In this document: piece by piece, positions 36,305 through 46,075 of the stretch
Layout: every line of letters begins with the position of its first letter
Position numbering within the stretch: the stretch's first letter is position 1
Assembly: GCA_012927625.1 (NCBI GenBank)
Contig: JABBOV010000004.1
Location: forward strand, 62,001 to 126,000
Source of the DNA: Glaciimonas sp.
GTDB lineage: Bacteria; Pseudomonadota; Gammaproteobacteria; Burkholderiales; Burkholderiaceae_D
Length of the DNA stretch: 64,000 nt
Reading direction: 5' to 3'
Position numbers and translations under genes: made by a program
Notes under the pieces: generated by a model
The model's input: only the letters and a program-made list of their open reading frames with translations
Databases searched by the model: none
What the model was told of the DNA's origin: nothing

Positions 36305-37522
36305 TCATGGCGTTTTCAGAATATTGCAGTTGTCTTTTAAGAAAGACATTACCTCGACGAATTTTGTATCCCAATCGTCCAGCAGGTATTTTTCTGCTTC
36401 AGAAAAAAAATCATCCCATAGCGCAACCAGGTCTTCACGCATTTCGTGGGGGGCAAATTGATGGATGTAGGCCGGCACCAATGCCGGGTTGATGCCATCC
36501 TTGCGCATGTTTCGGACTATTTCTCGTGCTTTTTTCTCGTTGATACTGGTTTTTGGCGCGGTACTTCCGGCCAGGCACAGGAATAGGGTGAGCAGGGAGT
36601 CTGAATCTGACTTTCCTTCGGTGACGCGGGTCCAGTCTTTCGAGACGATTGCGTCAAAATTGCTGACATCGTCGGCGTCGTCGCTGCGCAAGAAATATTT
36701 TTGCTTGAGCTTGTCCAGCAGCTCGGCCAGGCTGGTGGTCGGATCGAGAATTTCCGGGAGGTCGGTCTTGATGATTTTCTTGCGGATGCGCTCCACGATG
36801 CGCTGGTACTGCTCGGGCATGTCATTGCGCATTACATGGGCAGGTGTTCGTGCTTCGGCCTTAATGCCCTTGATCCTGAGAGTGTCTATTAATTGTGCAA
36901 ATTCGAATGCATTCGGCATCGGGTCTGCTGCACGCTGATTTTTGCTTGCGTTCAAACGCAGCAGTATCGCAGTGCGTATCACCAATTCAGCGCTTTCATC
37001 TTCCAGTGCATCAGCGGCCATTCCCGATTGTTCGGCGAGCCAGACCGCGGCTGCAATTTCAGCCTGCGCAGCGATGCGTTTCCTCAGTTCCTTTCGATAG
37101 GCAATTGGCGTCAGGCGCGACCATTTTTCCAGGAACTCCTTGACCTGTGCGCTCTTGCGGCTACTGATGATGGTGTCTTCCGGTAGGGCAAACAGTTTTT
37201 TGAGCATCTCGGAGCCGCCACGCGAATGCGACAGGAACGAATTGTCGCGCAGTGATTGCGCAGCTTTTCCCAGATCTCCAGCGGTTTTTTCCTCAAGGTA
37301 CAAACTTACCAGATTGACCATGCGCGTAAGTGCAATTTCAACACTCGGACGCAGGTATTGCGAGCCAAAAAAATCGGCAATCTGGATCATGCCTTTTGGC
37401 GCGTCATCCAGAATGGCGCGCACTTTGGCAGGGTCGATGATGTCGTTTTGGACGCCAAAATGCAGTGCTTTTTCAAAAAACGGACGACTGTCGTACAGTG
37501 AAATATTGTTGCTATCGGACAT
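36305..37522 (-). CDS. Unknown 405-residue protein of J-domain cluster
   Basis: I do not recognise this protein. It starts MSDSNNISLYDSRPFFEKAL, is soluble and largely helical, with a charged RKELRKRIAAQAEIAAAVW segment near residue 140 and a TSINEKKAREIVRNMRKDG stretch near residue 330. There is no signal peptide or enzymatic motif. I chose the ATG at 37522; the longer frame to 37561 runs into repeated DNA. It is co-oriented with three genes upstream that include a J-domain protein, but a 272-bp gap with repeats lies between, so it may have its own promoter. Confidence 0.6.
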   Translation of the reverse strand: MSDSNNISLYDSRPFFEKALHFGVQNDIIDPAKVRAILDDAPKGMIQIADFFGSQYLRPSVEIALTRMVNLVSLYLEEKTAGDLGKAAQSLRDNSFLSHSRGGSEMLKKLFALPEDTIISSRKSAQVKEFLEKWSRLTPIAYRKELRKRIAAQAEIAAAVWLAEQSGMAADALEDESAELVIRTAILLRLNASKNQRAADPMPNAFEFAQLIDTLRIKGIKAEARTPAHVMRNDMPEQYQRIVERIRKKIIKTDLPEILDPTTSLAELLDKLKQKYFLRSDDADDVSNFDAIVSKDWTRVTEGKSDSDSLLTLFLCLAGSTAPKTSINEKKAREIVRNMRKDGINPALVPAYIHQFAPHEMREDLVALWDDFFSEAEKYLLDDWDTKFVEVMSFLKDNCNILKTP

Positions 37523-37586
37523 AGGAAATTGGAAGTGGTTTAAAACGGTCTGATGCAGCACGGTGCAGGCAAGACATGAAAAGCAT

Positions 37587-37780
37587 TGTCCACGAAAGAC
37601 ACGAAAAGCACGAACAGGCTCAAGCGCACATGCGCTTCGTAAATATAGGGTGTATAGCGATTTTTATGGCATTTACCGCATATATTTATTGGTAATAAAA
37701 AATATACAATAGCATGTATATATTTTTCTACGCACCCCATTACAATCTGTTTTCGTGCCTTTCGTGTTTTTCGTGGACAG
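37587..37780. repeat. Inverted CACGAAA repeats enclosing dispersed repeat
   Basis: About 30-bp arms (37587-37617, TGTCCACGAAAGACACGAAA...; and 37747-37780, its inverse ending TTTTTCGTGGACAG) flank one copy of the AT-rich dispersed repeat at 37644-37720. A further related arm occurs at 46131-46160. Such CACGAAA-rich repeats recur in many bacterial genomes; the mechanism is unknown. Confidence 0.55.
37644..37720 (+). repeat. AT-rich dispersed repeat, copy 5
   Basis: Reads ATATAGGGTGTATAGCGATT, core TTTACCGCATATATTTATTG, tail AATATAC...CATGTATA. It lies centrally within inverted CACGAAA-type arms, between two genes of the J-domain cluster. Confidence 0.6.
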
Positions 37781-37794
37781 TTTTACTGCATTAT

Positions 37795-38526
37795 TTACAG
37801 CGCGGATTCCTCGCCCAATACTGCGGCAGAACCTTCTTCTGGGACATGCTCTTTGGCGTTCAAGGCCGCTTCAGCAAGGGCCTCAAGGCGCACGCTGTCA
37901 CGCCAGCGGGCACGCAACATGAACAGAATTTCGCTGAATAGATCGGGAGTGACGTAGCGCAGCGTCCAAGTCAATTCCATCCAGTCGTGATCATTCACTT
38001 CTTCCAGACTGAGGCGAGGATGTTCGTCGGGATCGGCTGCCAGGTCATAATCGACCAAAGCCGTTTTCGACTCATTGCCATACTTGAAAAGATCGAATGT
38101 AGCGTATTGGAAAAAATGTTCAACCCGTTCTGCCTTGTCGGAAAGATAGTCCACCAGCGCATCGCATCCACCATCCAGCGCGCCAATCGCGTTCAGGAAT
38201 TCGCCGGTATCGTGGTCTTCGCGAAAGATCACCGAGTTGATCATGCCGCGCAAGTGCTCGTGACTGATATCGTTGTAGCGACTCTCCAGAACAACCGCGC
38301 GGGCGAATTGTTCTGGAGTGACCAGCATATTCACAATCGATTCCTTGGATACGTCATATTCCCGAATGATCGCCAGCAGGTCGCTTGGCGGCAGATCATC
38401 GAGGGCGACCACAAGGGCGTAGTCGCCCTCGATATCGGCCAAGGATACCAGCGCCGATTCCGCGCCGACAATGTCGCCGGCGCGGATCAGGCTTTGTGCT
38501 TTAAGTAGTGCAGGAGTGGTGTTCAT
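37795..38526 (-). CDS. Unknown 243-residue protein of J-domain cluster
   Basis: I do not recognise it. It starts MNTTPALLKAQSLIRAGDIV, with a TPR-like helical opening (GDIVGAESALVSLADIEGDY), and is acidic and soluble; the centre has DYLSDKAERVEHFFQYATFD and the C-terminus is Ala/Glu-rich. The ATG at 38526 is preferred over a TTG at 38541, though neither has a strong ribosome site. It lies 23 bp after the next upstream gene's stop (38550) and is in the same operon as the J-domain gene. Confidence 0.6.
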   Translation of the reverse strand: MNTTPALLKAQSLIRAGDIVGAESALVSLADIEGDYALVVALDDLPPSDLLAIIREYDVSKESIVNMLVTPEQFARAVVLESRYNDISHEHLRGMINSVIFREDHDTGEFLNAIGALDGGCDALVDYLSDKAERVEHFFQYATFDLFKYGNESKTALVDYDLAADPDEHPRLSLEEVNDHDWMELTWTLRYVTPDLFSEILFMLRARWRDSVRLEALAEAALNAKEHVPEEGSAAVLGEESAL

Positions 38527-38549
38527 GGCTGTCCAGTACAAAAAAGTGA

Positions 38550-39125
38550 TTAGTTATTACGGTCAAATCCCTGTTCAGTGAGCCAATCTGAGCCTGCTTC
38601 GGCAAGATCGGAATCGGTACCGTCCACGTCGTCATTCTCGTCGTCGTAATCGTTGTCAAACGCACCGCCATTATTGCTATCGGCTTCATCCGAGTCGTTT
38701 GCGCCATGGGAGCCGGCGTGATTTGGGATGTCCATATCGCTCTTGCCGTGCAGGTATTCCAGGCCGGCTGTGACGACCAGGAACTGCTCGCCGTCTGGAT
38801 GTGCAAGGACCGTCTTGGCCAGCTTGCTGGCCCATGCGGTTAACTCCAGCGATGGCAGCAACGCTGACCACAACGGAAAGTCGTCCGGCTCTTGTTTTAC
38901 CAGCTCATCCATTGCCTTGCCGCTGATAAAGTGGATGCCGTTGTGAAAAGCGACTGCGCCCATTTCAGGATAGTTCTTGATCATCGGCATCAGAGAATCG
39001 ATTTGGGCCCGTTTCGCTTCCAGTCGGGACTCTAAAACATCATTGCCGGCAGAATCGCTGCTCATGTCATCGAGCTCGGAATCATAGGCCGATTTGAGGT
39101 CGTGGAAAAATGAAGATAGTCTCAA
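38550..39125 (-). CDS. Unknown protein with acidic tail, J-domain cluster
   Basis: A 191-residue protein. The N-terminal part is helical (FFHDLKSAYDSELDDMSSD) and includes MGAVAFHNGIHFISGKAMDE; the last 55 residues are extremely acidic and low-complexity, rich in Asp, Asn and Ser. Acidic tails of this kind often bind chaperone or basic partners. It overlaps the J-domain gene by four bases (ATGA), so it is translationally coupled to it. No known family. Confidence 0.62.
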   Translation of the reverse strand: MRLSSFFHDLKSAYDSELDDMSSDSAGNDVLESRLEAKRAQIDSLMPMIKNYPEMGAVAFHNGIHFISGKAMDELVKQEPDDFPLWSALLPSLELTAWASKLAKTVLAHPDGEQFLVVTAGLEYLHGKSDMDIPNHAGSHGANDSDEADSNNGGAFDNDYDDENDDVDGTDSDLAEAGSDWLTEQGFDRNN

Positions 39126-39409
39126 TGCAGCACTCCTTGAATATAATTTGTCCAGATTTCTCTGGCGGTTTGAATCGGGTTGTCGAGCAGGTTACGGCGG
39201 CGATTTTCATCATAGGCAGACCGTTTTTCTGCGACCGATAGCGTGTCATACGCTTCCTTGATTTCCCGGAATTTATCTGGCGCATCGTGCGCTGCGTTTT
39301 TGTCTGGATGAAACAATGACGCTTTTTGCCGGAAAGCAGTCTTCACCGTAGCGAGTGAGGCATCGCTCTCGACGCCTAATACGAGATAGTAATCTTTTAT
39401 ATTTTTCAT
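39122..39409 (-). CDS. DnaJ-domain (J-domain) protein
   Basis: A 95-residue protein that is essentially a J domain: YYLVLGVESDASLATVKTAF, then FHPDKNA with the HPD tripeptide near residue 35 that stimulates Hsp70 ATPase, then FREIKEAYDTLSVAEKRSAY. No Gly/Phe region, zinc finger or client-binding domain follows. It should recruit DnaK to a specific partner, likely the coupled downstream acidic protein. It is the first gene of the cluster, with a dispersed repeat copy just upstream. Confidence 0.88.
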   Translation of the reverse strand: MKNIKDYYLVLGVESDASLATVKTAFRQKASLFHPDKNAAHDAPDKFREIKEAYDTLSVAEKRSAYDENRRRNLLDNPIQTAREIWTNYIQGVLH

Positions 39410-39431
39410 TGATGTTTACCTGGCATTTCGG

Positions 39432-39495
39432 TGAGTATATTTATTAACAATAATTAATACATGCGGAAAATGCCATAAAAATAGTGATACTCCTT
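39432..39495 (-). repeat. AT-rich dispersed repeat, copy 6
   Basis: On the minus strand: AAGGAGTATCACTATTTTTA, core ATTTTCCGCATGTATTAATT, tail TAATAAATATAC. It is closest to copy 5 (both have TATTTTTATGGCATTT-type interiors) and lies between the J-domain gene and the ABC importer operon. Confidence 0.6.
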
Positions 39496-39511
39496 GTTTT
39501 CTAGAACTATG

Positions 39512-40306
39512 CTATCTGGTCAGTACGCGCCGCAGCCAGAAACTGATTGCATCGACCGCAGCGACCATCATCAGCATTGCAATGATGACGCTGGCCGCTT
39601 GCTGCATCTGGAATAGCGACAGATGGTATTTCAGCATCTGGCCCAGTCCGCCGGCACCGACCACACCCAAGATGGCGGCGGCGCGGATATTGTTTTCCCA
39701 GCGGTACAGCGTATACGACAGCATTTGCGGCAGCACTTGCGGCAGTGTCGCATAAAAGAAGGCGGTCATTGGCGACGTACCGTTGATGCGCAGCGTCGCT
39801 TCCGGTGCCGGCGGCAGGTTTTCCAGCGAGTCGGCGAACAGGCGTCCCAGTACGCCCGTGGTGTGCGCGGCCAGCGCCAGCGTACCGGCGAAGGGGCCAA
39901 GACCGGCGGCAATCAGCAAGATCGAGGCCCAGACCAGTTCCGGTATCGAGCGCAACACGTTCAGTATGAATCGAATCGCCGCCCGTGCAGTACTGCCAAA
40001 ACGGCCGCTAGCCGGCAGCGCCAAAGCGATGCCGAGTATGACCGCGATACCGGTGCCGAGCGCTGACATCGACAGGGTTTCCAGCGTGCCGATGGCGATT
40101 TTCAGCAGGAATGGCCCGGCCAGCTCGGGCGGCGCGAAGCCATGCAAAAATTCCATGCTGGAGCGCACCGTATCGGCACTCATTAGTGCGCTCCACTGCA
40201 GCGGCAGCGATGCAAAACTGACGATGATTAATGCCAGCAATGCAATGAGCAAGGCAAGCGCAGAGAGATCGGTGGCCGGTGGCGGCGGAGCTTGATGGGG
40301 TTTCAT
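39512..40306 (-). CDS. phnE: PhnE-type ABC importer permease (second)
   Basis: A 264-residue membrane permease with about six helices; the coupling motif NNIRAAAILGVVGAGGLGQM near residue 210 is the EAA-loop region of phosphonate-type importers. It is the last gene of a phnD-phnC-phnE-phnE operon; its ATG lies two bases after the preceding stop. I place the start at 40306 because a longer frame lies within the preceding gene. With its paired permease it forms a heterodimeric channel. The cluster context (egt/sen genes) suggests selenium oxyanion import, although the sequence class alone says phosphonate-type. Confidence 0.8.
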   Translation of the reverse strand: MKPHQAPPPPATDLSALALLIALLALIIVSFASLPLQWSALMSADTVRSSMEFLHGFAPPELAGPFLLKIAIGTLETLSMSALGTGIAVILGIALALPASGRFGSTARAAIRFILNVLRSIPELVWASILLIAAGLGPFAGTLALAAHTTGVLGRLFADSLENLPPAPEATLRINGTSPMTAFFYATLPQVLPQMLSYTLYRWENNIRAAAILGVVGAGGLGQMLKYHLSLFQMQQAASVIIAMLMMVAAVDAISFWLRRVLTR

Positions 40307-40308
40307 GT

Positions 40309-41139
40309 CTAACCCAGGCGCTTGCGCAAAAAAGTGCTGACCAGATCGGCGCAAGCCACCAGCAGCACGAAGATGATCAGCATGGTGGCGACTTCGCCGC
40401 CGGCCAGCATCTTCATCGATTCATCCATCCGTTGCCCAAGACCGCCGGCTCCGACGAAGCCCATGATGACCGAACCCCTGATTGCGCATTCCCAGCGGTA
40501 AGTGGTGTAAGAAACCAGTTCCGAGGCTGCTGTTGGCAAGGTGCCATACAGCAGTGCAGCGAGCCGGCTGCTGCCGTTTCTGAGCAGCGATTCTGTAGCA
40601 TGGGCCTCGGTGGATTCAAGGATTTCGGCGTACACCTTGCCCAGCATGCCGCAGTAAGTCAGTGCAATCGCCAGCACGCCGGCAGTTGGCCCCAGCCCTA
40701 CGATGCGCACGAACAGTAGCGCCCAGACCAGTTCCGGCACACTGCGCAACAGCACCAGCAGCCAGCGCGCGCTTTGCCGAACGATAAAGCCGGCCAGTCG
40801 CATGCGGCCGCTGCCGAGGCGGGAAATCGATAGCGATTGCGTTACCAGCAAGGTCAGCGGGATGGCTCCCAGCAATGCCAGAGTCAGGCCGGCGGTAGCC
40901 ATCGCGACGGTTTGCCAGGTCGCTGCCAGCATCAGTTGCAAAAATTCACCCGAATGAGCCGGCGGCACGAAATCGGCCAAGAAGCGCCCGGCAGCTCTCA
41001 GGCTTTGCGCATCGAGCAAAACCCAGGGCTTGAATTCGCTCAACACCAGGATTGGCCACAGCAATATCAGCGCGATGATGCTGCCCATCACGCGGGGGCG
41101 CCAGGCTGGATCGGGATGTTGCGAACGGGTTACAGGCAT
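40309..41139 (-). CDS. phnE: PhnE-type ABC importer permease (first)
   Basis: A 276-residue permease with six hydrophobic segments and the coupling motif ECAIRGSVIMGFVGAGGLGQ near residue 220. It is homologous to the next gene, with VLLRSVPELVWALLF shared as a family helix. The start at 41139 follows the ATPase stop by 7 bp; the longer reading frame enters the ATPase gene. It is part of the phnDCE-like operon facing away from egtD. Confidence 0.8.
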   Translation of the reverse strand: MPVTRSQHPDPAWRPRVMGSIIALILLWPILVLSEFKPWVLLDAQSLRAAGRFLADFVPPAHSGEFLQLMLAATWQTVAMATAGLTLALLGAIPLTLLVTQSLSISRLGSGRMRLAGFIVRQSARWLLVLLRSVPELVWALLFVRIVGLGPTAGVLAIALTYCGMLGKVYAEILESTEAHATESLLRNGSSRLAALLYGTLPTAASELVSYTTYRWECAIRGSVIMGFVGAGGLGQRMDESMKMLAGGEVATMLIIFVLLVACADLVSTFLRKRLG

Positions 41140-41146
41140 GGCGGTA

Positions 41147-41974
41147 TCAGCAGTGCGCAACGATGGTGGCAGGCGGCATACTGAAATTCGTCGGTTGCGG
41201 CGTGTTGCCGGCATTCTGATACAGCGCCGTAATCATCGCGTCGGTTACTTGCGCACGCGCCGCATCGAACAGGATGCGGCCATCGCGCAAGCCGACGATG
41301 CGCGGGAAATGGCTGCGTGCCAGTTCCACCTGATGCAGGCTGCAGATCAGCGTAGCATTGCGGCGTGCAGACTCTTGTTGCAATGCGACCAGGGTTTGCA
41401 GCGCGAGCGTCGGGTCTAGCGCCGACAGCGGCTCATCGACCAGGAACGCTTCGGCACTGGACACCAGCAGGCGCGCCATGCCGCAACGCTGGCGTTCGCC
41501 GCCGGATAAACGATCGACCCGCGCATACAACTTGTCTTGCAGATTGAAGCGCCCCAGCGCGTCATAAGCGGCTTGCGTGTTGAGTCTGCCTGGCTTGATC
41601 AGTGAAGCCAGCGCGCGCCAAAATCCCCATTGCGGCAAACGTCCGGCCAATACTGCCGTCACCACGCGCTGGCGCGGCGGCAGCGGCGGGGTTTGCGGTG
41701 CCAGAAACAGCCGTGCCCGCAGCCGATGGCGCTCGGCGTGGGTCAAATCCCAGGGCGACATCCCGAAAGCGGAAAATTCGCCTGATTGGGCACGATGGGC
41801 GCAGGCGAAAGTGTGCAGCAAGGTAGTCTTGCCGGCACCGGACGGCCCGATCAACGCCACTTGTTCGCCCTGGCCGATGGACAGGCTGACGTCATGCAAG
41901 GCAAACCCGGCTCCGGCATCTGCCTGCGCGGTCGAAGGATGGCGTACGCTAGCGCCGCGTAGAACGAATGACAT
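41147..41974 (-). CDS. phnC: PhnC-type ABC importer ATPase
   Basis: A 275-residue ATP-binding subunit. Walker A GPSGAGKTT near residue 43, signature LSGGERQRCGMARLL near residue 156 and Walker B AFLVDEPLSALDP are intact. ICSLHQVELARSHFPRIVGL is typical of the PhnC class. It is slightly longer than E. coli PhnC (262). It lies 13 bp after phnD. Partners are the PhnD-like binding protein and two PhnE-like permeases. Confidence 0.85.
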   Translation of the reverse strand: MSFVLRGASVRHPSTAQADAGAGFALHDVSLSIGQGEQVALIGPSGAGKTTLLHTFACAHRAQSGEFSAFGMSPWDLTHAERHRLRARLFLAPQTPPLPPRQRVVTAVLAGRLPQWGFWRALASLIKPGRLNTQAAYDALGRFNLQDKLYARVDRLSGGERQRCGMARLLVSSAEAFLVDEPLSALDPTLALQTLVALQQESARRNATLICSLHQVELARSHFPRIVGLRDGRILFDAARAQVTDAMITALYQNAGNTPQPTNFSMPPATIVAHC

Positions 41975-41987
41975 GGTTACTTGAGTC

Positions 41988-42866
41988 TTACTTCAACAAA
42001 CCGGCATTGCGTGCTGCCGCTTCGATAGCGGCATAATTTTCAGCCTTGGTCGGGATGAATTTGCTGGCACGTTGCAAGTCGAGGATTACCTTGTCGGCCG
42101 GATTTTTGGCATCCAGCGCCAGGAAGGCGTCAGTCAGTTTTTTCCGCGTTACCGGGTTCATGTCGGCGCGCACGCTCCAGTTATAGTCGTAATAGCCGGG
42201 CGTGGTGTAGAACACATGTACTACTTTGGTGTCGACCTTGCCGCTGGCGACGAGTTTTTCCCAGACTGAAATATTCAGCGCGCCGGCATCGACCTTGCCG
42301 CCGGAAACTGCAGCCACGGTGGCGTCATGTGCGCCGGAGAAAGCGATGCGCTTCAGGTCGGTATCGGGATTGATTTTCGCTGCCAACAGGTAGGAACGCG
42401 GCATCAGATGGCCGGAAGTGGACGATTCGGAACCGAAGGCAAAGGTTTTTCCTTTAAGGTCTTCCAGTTTAGTGATGTTCTTGTCGGTGGTAATGAATAC
42501 TGATTTGAATACTTTGTCTTCTGCGCGCTGCACCAGCGGCACAACTTGATTGTTGCTGCGTACTTTGGCCTGGATGAAAGTAAAACCGCCAAACCAAACC
42601 ATATCAAGTTTGTTATTGATCAAGCTTTCGACTGATGTCGCATAGTCGGTGACCGGCGTGAATTCGACCTTCATGCCAAGTTTTTTTTCCAGGTAATCGC
42701 CTAGCGGTTTGAACTTGCGCTGCAATTCGGTCGGTGCCTCGTCTGGAATGGCCGATACGCGTAAAACTTGCTGTGCCTGGGACAGACCGGATGACAGCAG
42801 CAGCGCTGACGCCAGTGCGGTTGACAACAGTGTTTTGAGTATTTTGGAGAGCGAGAGGGGCAGCAT
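41988..42866 (-). CDS. PhnD-like substrate-binding protein, putative selenate type
   Basis: A 292-residue periplasmic protein with a signal peptide (LLSTALASALLLSSGLSQAQ). RVSAIPDEAPTELQRKFKPL and WFGGFTFIQAKV near residue 100, followed by SSTSGHLMPRSYLL, identify the PhnD-like class often annotated as a putative selenate ABC transporter binding protein; that name is from general knowledge and unverified here. I chose the ATG at 42866 because the longer frame adds 31 residues before the signal peptide. It heads the operon and is divergent from egtD (191 bp), which with selD-senB-senA nearby supports selenium uptake over phosphonate uptake. Confidence 0.8.
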   Translation of the reverse strand: MLPLSLSKILKTLLSTALASALLLSSGLSQAQQVLRVSAIPDEAPTELQRKFKPLGDYLEKKLGMKVEFTPVTDYATSVESLINNKLDMVWFGGFTFIQAKVRSNNQVVPLVQRAEDKVFKSVFITTDKNITKLEDLKGKTFAFGSESSTSGHLMPRSYLLAAKINPDTDLKRIAFSGAHDATVAAVSGGKVDAGALNISVWEKLVASGKVDTKVVHVFYTTPGYYDYNWSVRADMNPVTRKKLTDAFLALDAKNPADKVILDLQRASKFIPTKAENYAAIEAAARNAGLLK

Positions 42867-43057
42867 GATAAACCTTTTTTTGTGTATTGGGAGAATTTCG
42901 GGCGCGGTGCGGTGTCTATTCCAGGCGGGTATTATCCGCGAATTACCGGTTGCAGGCATAATTGGTAGAAATTCAAGTTCAAGTTCAAGCTCAACATATT
43001 GATGCAGATGCTGGTGGTTTTTCCCGATAAACCGATAAACCTATCTAATCCATACTT

Positions 43058-44053
43058 ATGCCACTATCACAGAGACTTTCCCTTCCCACATTGCGTGCGA
43101 CTGGCGCAGACCTGGTGCACAACAGTGCAGCCACCACTGAAGCAATACGTGTCGAATTACGATCCGGCTTAATGGCAACGCCAGCCTTCACTTCACCGAA
43201 ATACCTGTACAACGCGCTCGGCTCCCGGCTGTTCGAGGCGATCTGTCTGGTGCCGGAATATTATCCGACGCGCACCGAGGCGGCGATTTTCGATGAAAAC
43301 CTGGCGCAGATCGCACAGGCGGTCGGGCCGGGATCCACTTTGATCGACTTGGGTGCCGGTAATTGCGCCAAGGCGGTGCGACTGTTTCCCGCCTTGCTGC
43401 CGCGCCAGTATGTGCCGATTGATATCTCGGCCGATTTCCTGGCGCAGGCACTGGCACCGATACGGCAGTGTTTCCCCACCGTTGAAATGACCGGCATCGG
43501 GCTCGATTTTTCCAGCAGCCTGGATTTGCCGGCTACCGTCAGGCACGAAAAGCGGGTATTTTTTTATCCCGGTTCATCAATCGGCAACTTCGTGCCGGCA
43601 CAGGCAGCGGCCTTTCTGGGCCGGATACGCGCTGCTTGCGGTGCCGACGGCGCGCTACTGATCGGGGTTGATCTGATCAAGGATCACGCCATCCTCGATG
43701 CCGCCTACGATGATGCGCTGGGAGTGACGGCGGCGTTCAACCTGAATCTGTTGCACCATCTGAACGGTTTGCTCGAGACCGATTTTGCGGTACAAGATTG
43801 GCTGCACCGGGCGTTTTATAACCCGCAGCAGAGCCGGGTCGAGATGCATCTGGAAGCGCGCCAGGCGTTAACTGTGCGCTGGCCGGGCGGGCAGCGCCGT
43901 TTTGCCCAAGGCGAACGGATCCATACCGAAAATAGTTACAAGTACACTCCGCAATCGTTTGCCGCACTGCTCGGGGCAGCCGGTTTTGATGCTATTCAAA
44001 CCTGGACCGATGACTGCGGCTGGTTTGCCGTCATGCATGCGCGGGCGGCATGA
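43058..44053 (+). CDS. egtD: EgtD, histidine Nalpha-trimethyltransferase
   Basis: A 331-residue SAM-dependent methyltransferase that converts histidine to hercynine, the shared precursor of ergothioneine and selenoneine. The SAM-binding motif STLIDLGAGNCAKAVRLF near residue 95, PVEYYPTRTEAAI-like VPEYYPTRTEAAIF near residue 68, and FYPGSSIGNF near residue 172 are all family marks. It lies 18 bp before egtB. The promoter region is shared with the divergent phnD-like gene. Length and motifs are normal. Confidence 0.94.
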   Translation: MPLSQRLSLPTLRATGADLVHNSAATTEAIRVELRSGLMATPAFTSPKYLYNALGSRLFEAICLVPEYYPTRTEAAIFDENLAQIAQAVGPGSTLIDLGAGNCAKAVRLFPALLPRQYVPIDISADFLAQALAPIRQCFPTVEMTGIGLDFSSSLDLPATVRHEKRVFFYPGSSIGNFVPAQAAAFLGRIRAACGADGALLIGVDLIKDHAILDAAYDDALGVTAAFNLNLLHHLNGLLETDFAVQDWLHRAFYNPQQSRVEMHLEARQALTVRWPGGQRRFAQGERIHTENSYKYTPQSFAALLGAAGFDAIQTWTDDCGWFAVMHARAA

Positions 44054-44071
44054 TTTGAGCGGGAACGCGAC

Positions 44072-45280
<1,209 letters not shown>

Positions 45281-45297
45281 TTTTGTGATATTAAAAT

Positions 45298-45374
45298 TAT
45301 AGGGGAGTATGACTAAAAACAATGCATTTTACGCATATTTTAATTGGAATTTAAAAAAATACTATTTATAGTAT
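45298..45374 (+). repeat. AT-rich dispersed repeat, copy 7
   Basis: Reads TATAGGGGAGTATGACTAAA, core TTTACGCATATTTTAATTGG, tail AAAAAATAC...TATAGTAT. It lies between the convergent egtB and PAP2 genes. Confidence 0.65.
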
Positions 45375-45412
45375 ATTAAATTTTCAGGAAATTCGCGCGG
45401 GTTGGATGTGCC

Positions 45413-46075
45413 CTACATTCTTGCAAAAGGCTGCTCTTTGTCAGTGATGTCAGGTTCCGTGATGCGCTGCAACTTCCAATTTTCGCGGGTATACGGTTTG
45501 TCATGGCCGGACAGAGAAAGCGCCACTGTAGTCAACAAGCCTTGCGACGGTATCGGCTCTACATACGACAAGCCTATCAGGCCGATGACGGTTGCGATCA
45601 TTAGCGCTCGGTTCAGCAGCGGCTTTTCCAACTTGCAAGATAGTGCGATAAAGCTCAAGCTAACCGCTGCTCCGAGCACCCCACCCGAGATTGCTTCCGT
45701 TACCGAATGGACTTGCACCGCAACGCGCGAGGTGCAGATCAGCGCGCCCAGCAGCAGCCCCACCAGCACTCCGACGGTGCGCGTCGCTCTGCCAGTATTT
45801 TGCAGCACCAGATAGAACAACACCGGGATTACCGCCATGGCACGCATCGCGTGACCACTGAAGCCGGTAAAATCTAGCGCCGGGATGCCGATGCCCCAGC
45901 CGATAAAGGCAATCTTCGATACGATTACGATTGTAAGACCTGCGCCAAACAAGCCGCACCACCAAAAAAACATGCGCCAGGCTCTTCCCAGTGCAAGCCA
46001 GGCGGCAAAAGCGGCAGCCGCAGGCATCATCACGGCACTGCCGCCATAGCTTGTAATTATGGTCCAGTAATGCAT
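45413..46075 (-). CDS. PAP2-family phosphatase
   Basis: A 220-residue membrane protein with about six helices. FSGHAMRAMAVIPVLFY near residue 72 and SRVAVQVHSVTEAISG near residue 115 are the second and third PAP2 motifs (the His residues form the catalytic pair); the first motif (KxxxxxxRP) is poorly preserved. It may dephosphorylate a lipid phosphate or undecaprenyl pyrophosphate. It converges with egtB and has no evident link to selenium chemistry. Confidence 0.78.
   Translation of the reverse strand: MHYWTIITSYGGSAVMMPAAAAFAAWLALGRAWRMFFWWCGLFGAGLTIVIVSKIAFIGWGIGIPALDFTGFSGHAMRAMAVIPVLFYLVLQNTGRATRTVGVLVGLLLGALICTSRVAVQVHSVTEAISGGVLGAAVSLSFIALSCKLEKPLLNRALMIATVIGLIGLSYVEPIPSQGLLTTVALSLSGHDKPYTRENWKLQRITEPDITDKEQPFARM

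Noticed and set aside
42968-42994. Short tandem TTCAAG repeat between phnD-like gene and egtD
   Set aside because: Only about three units; too short to call a functional repeat, although it lies in the shared promoter region.
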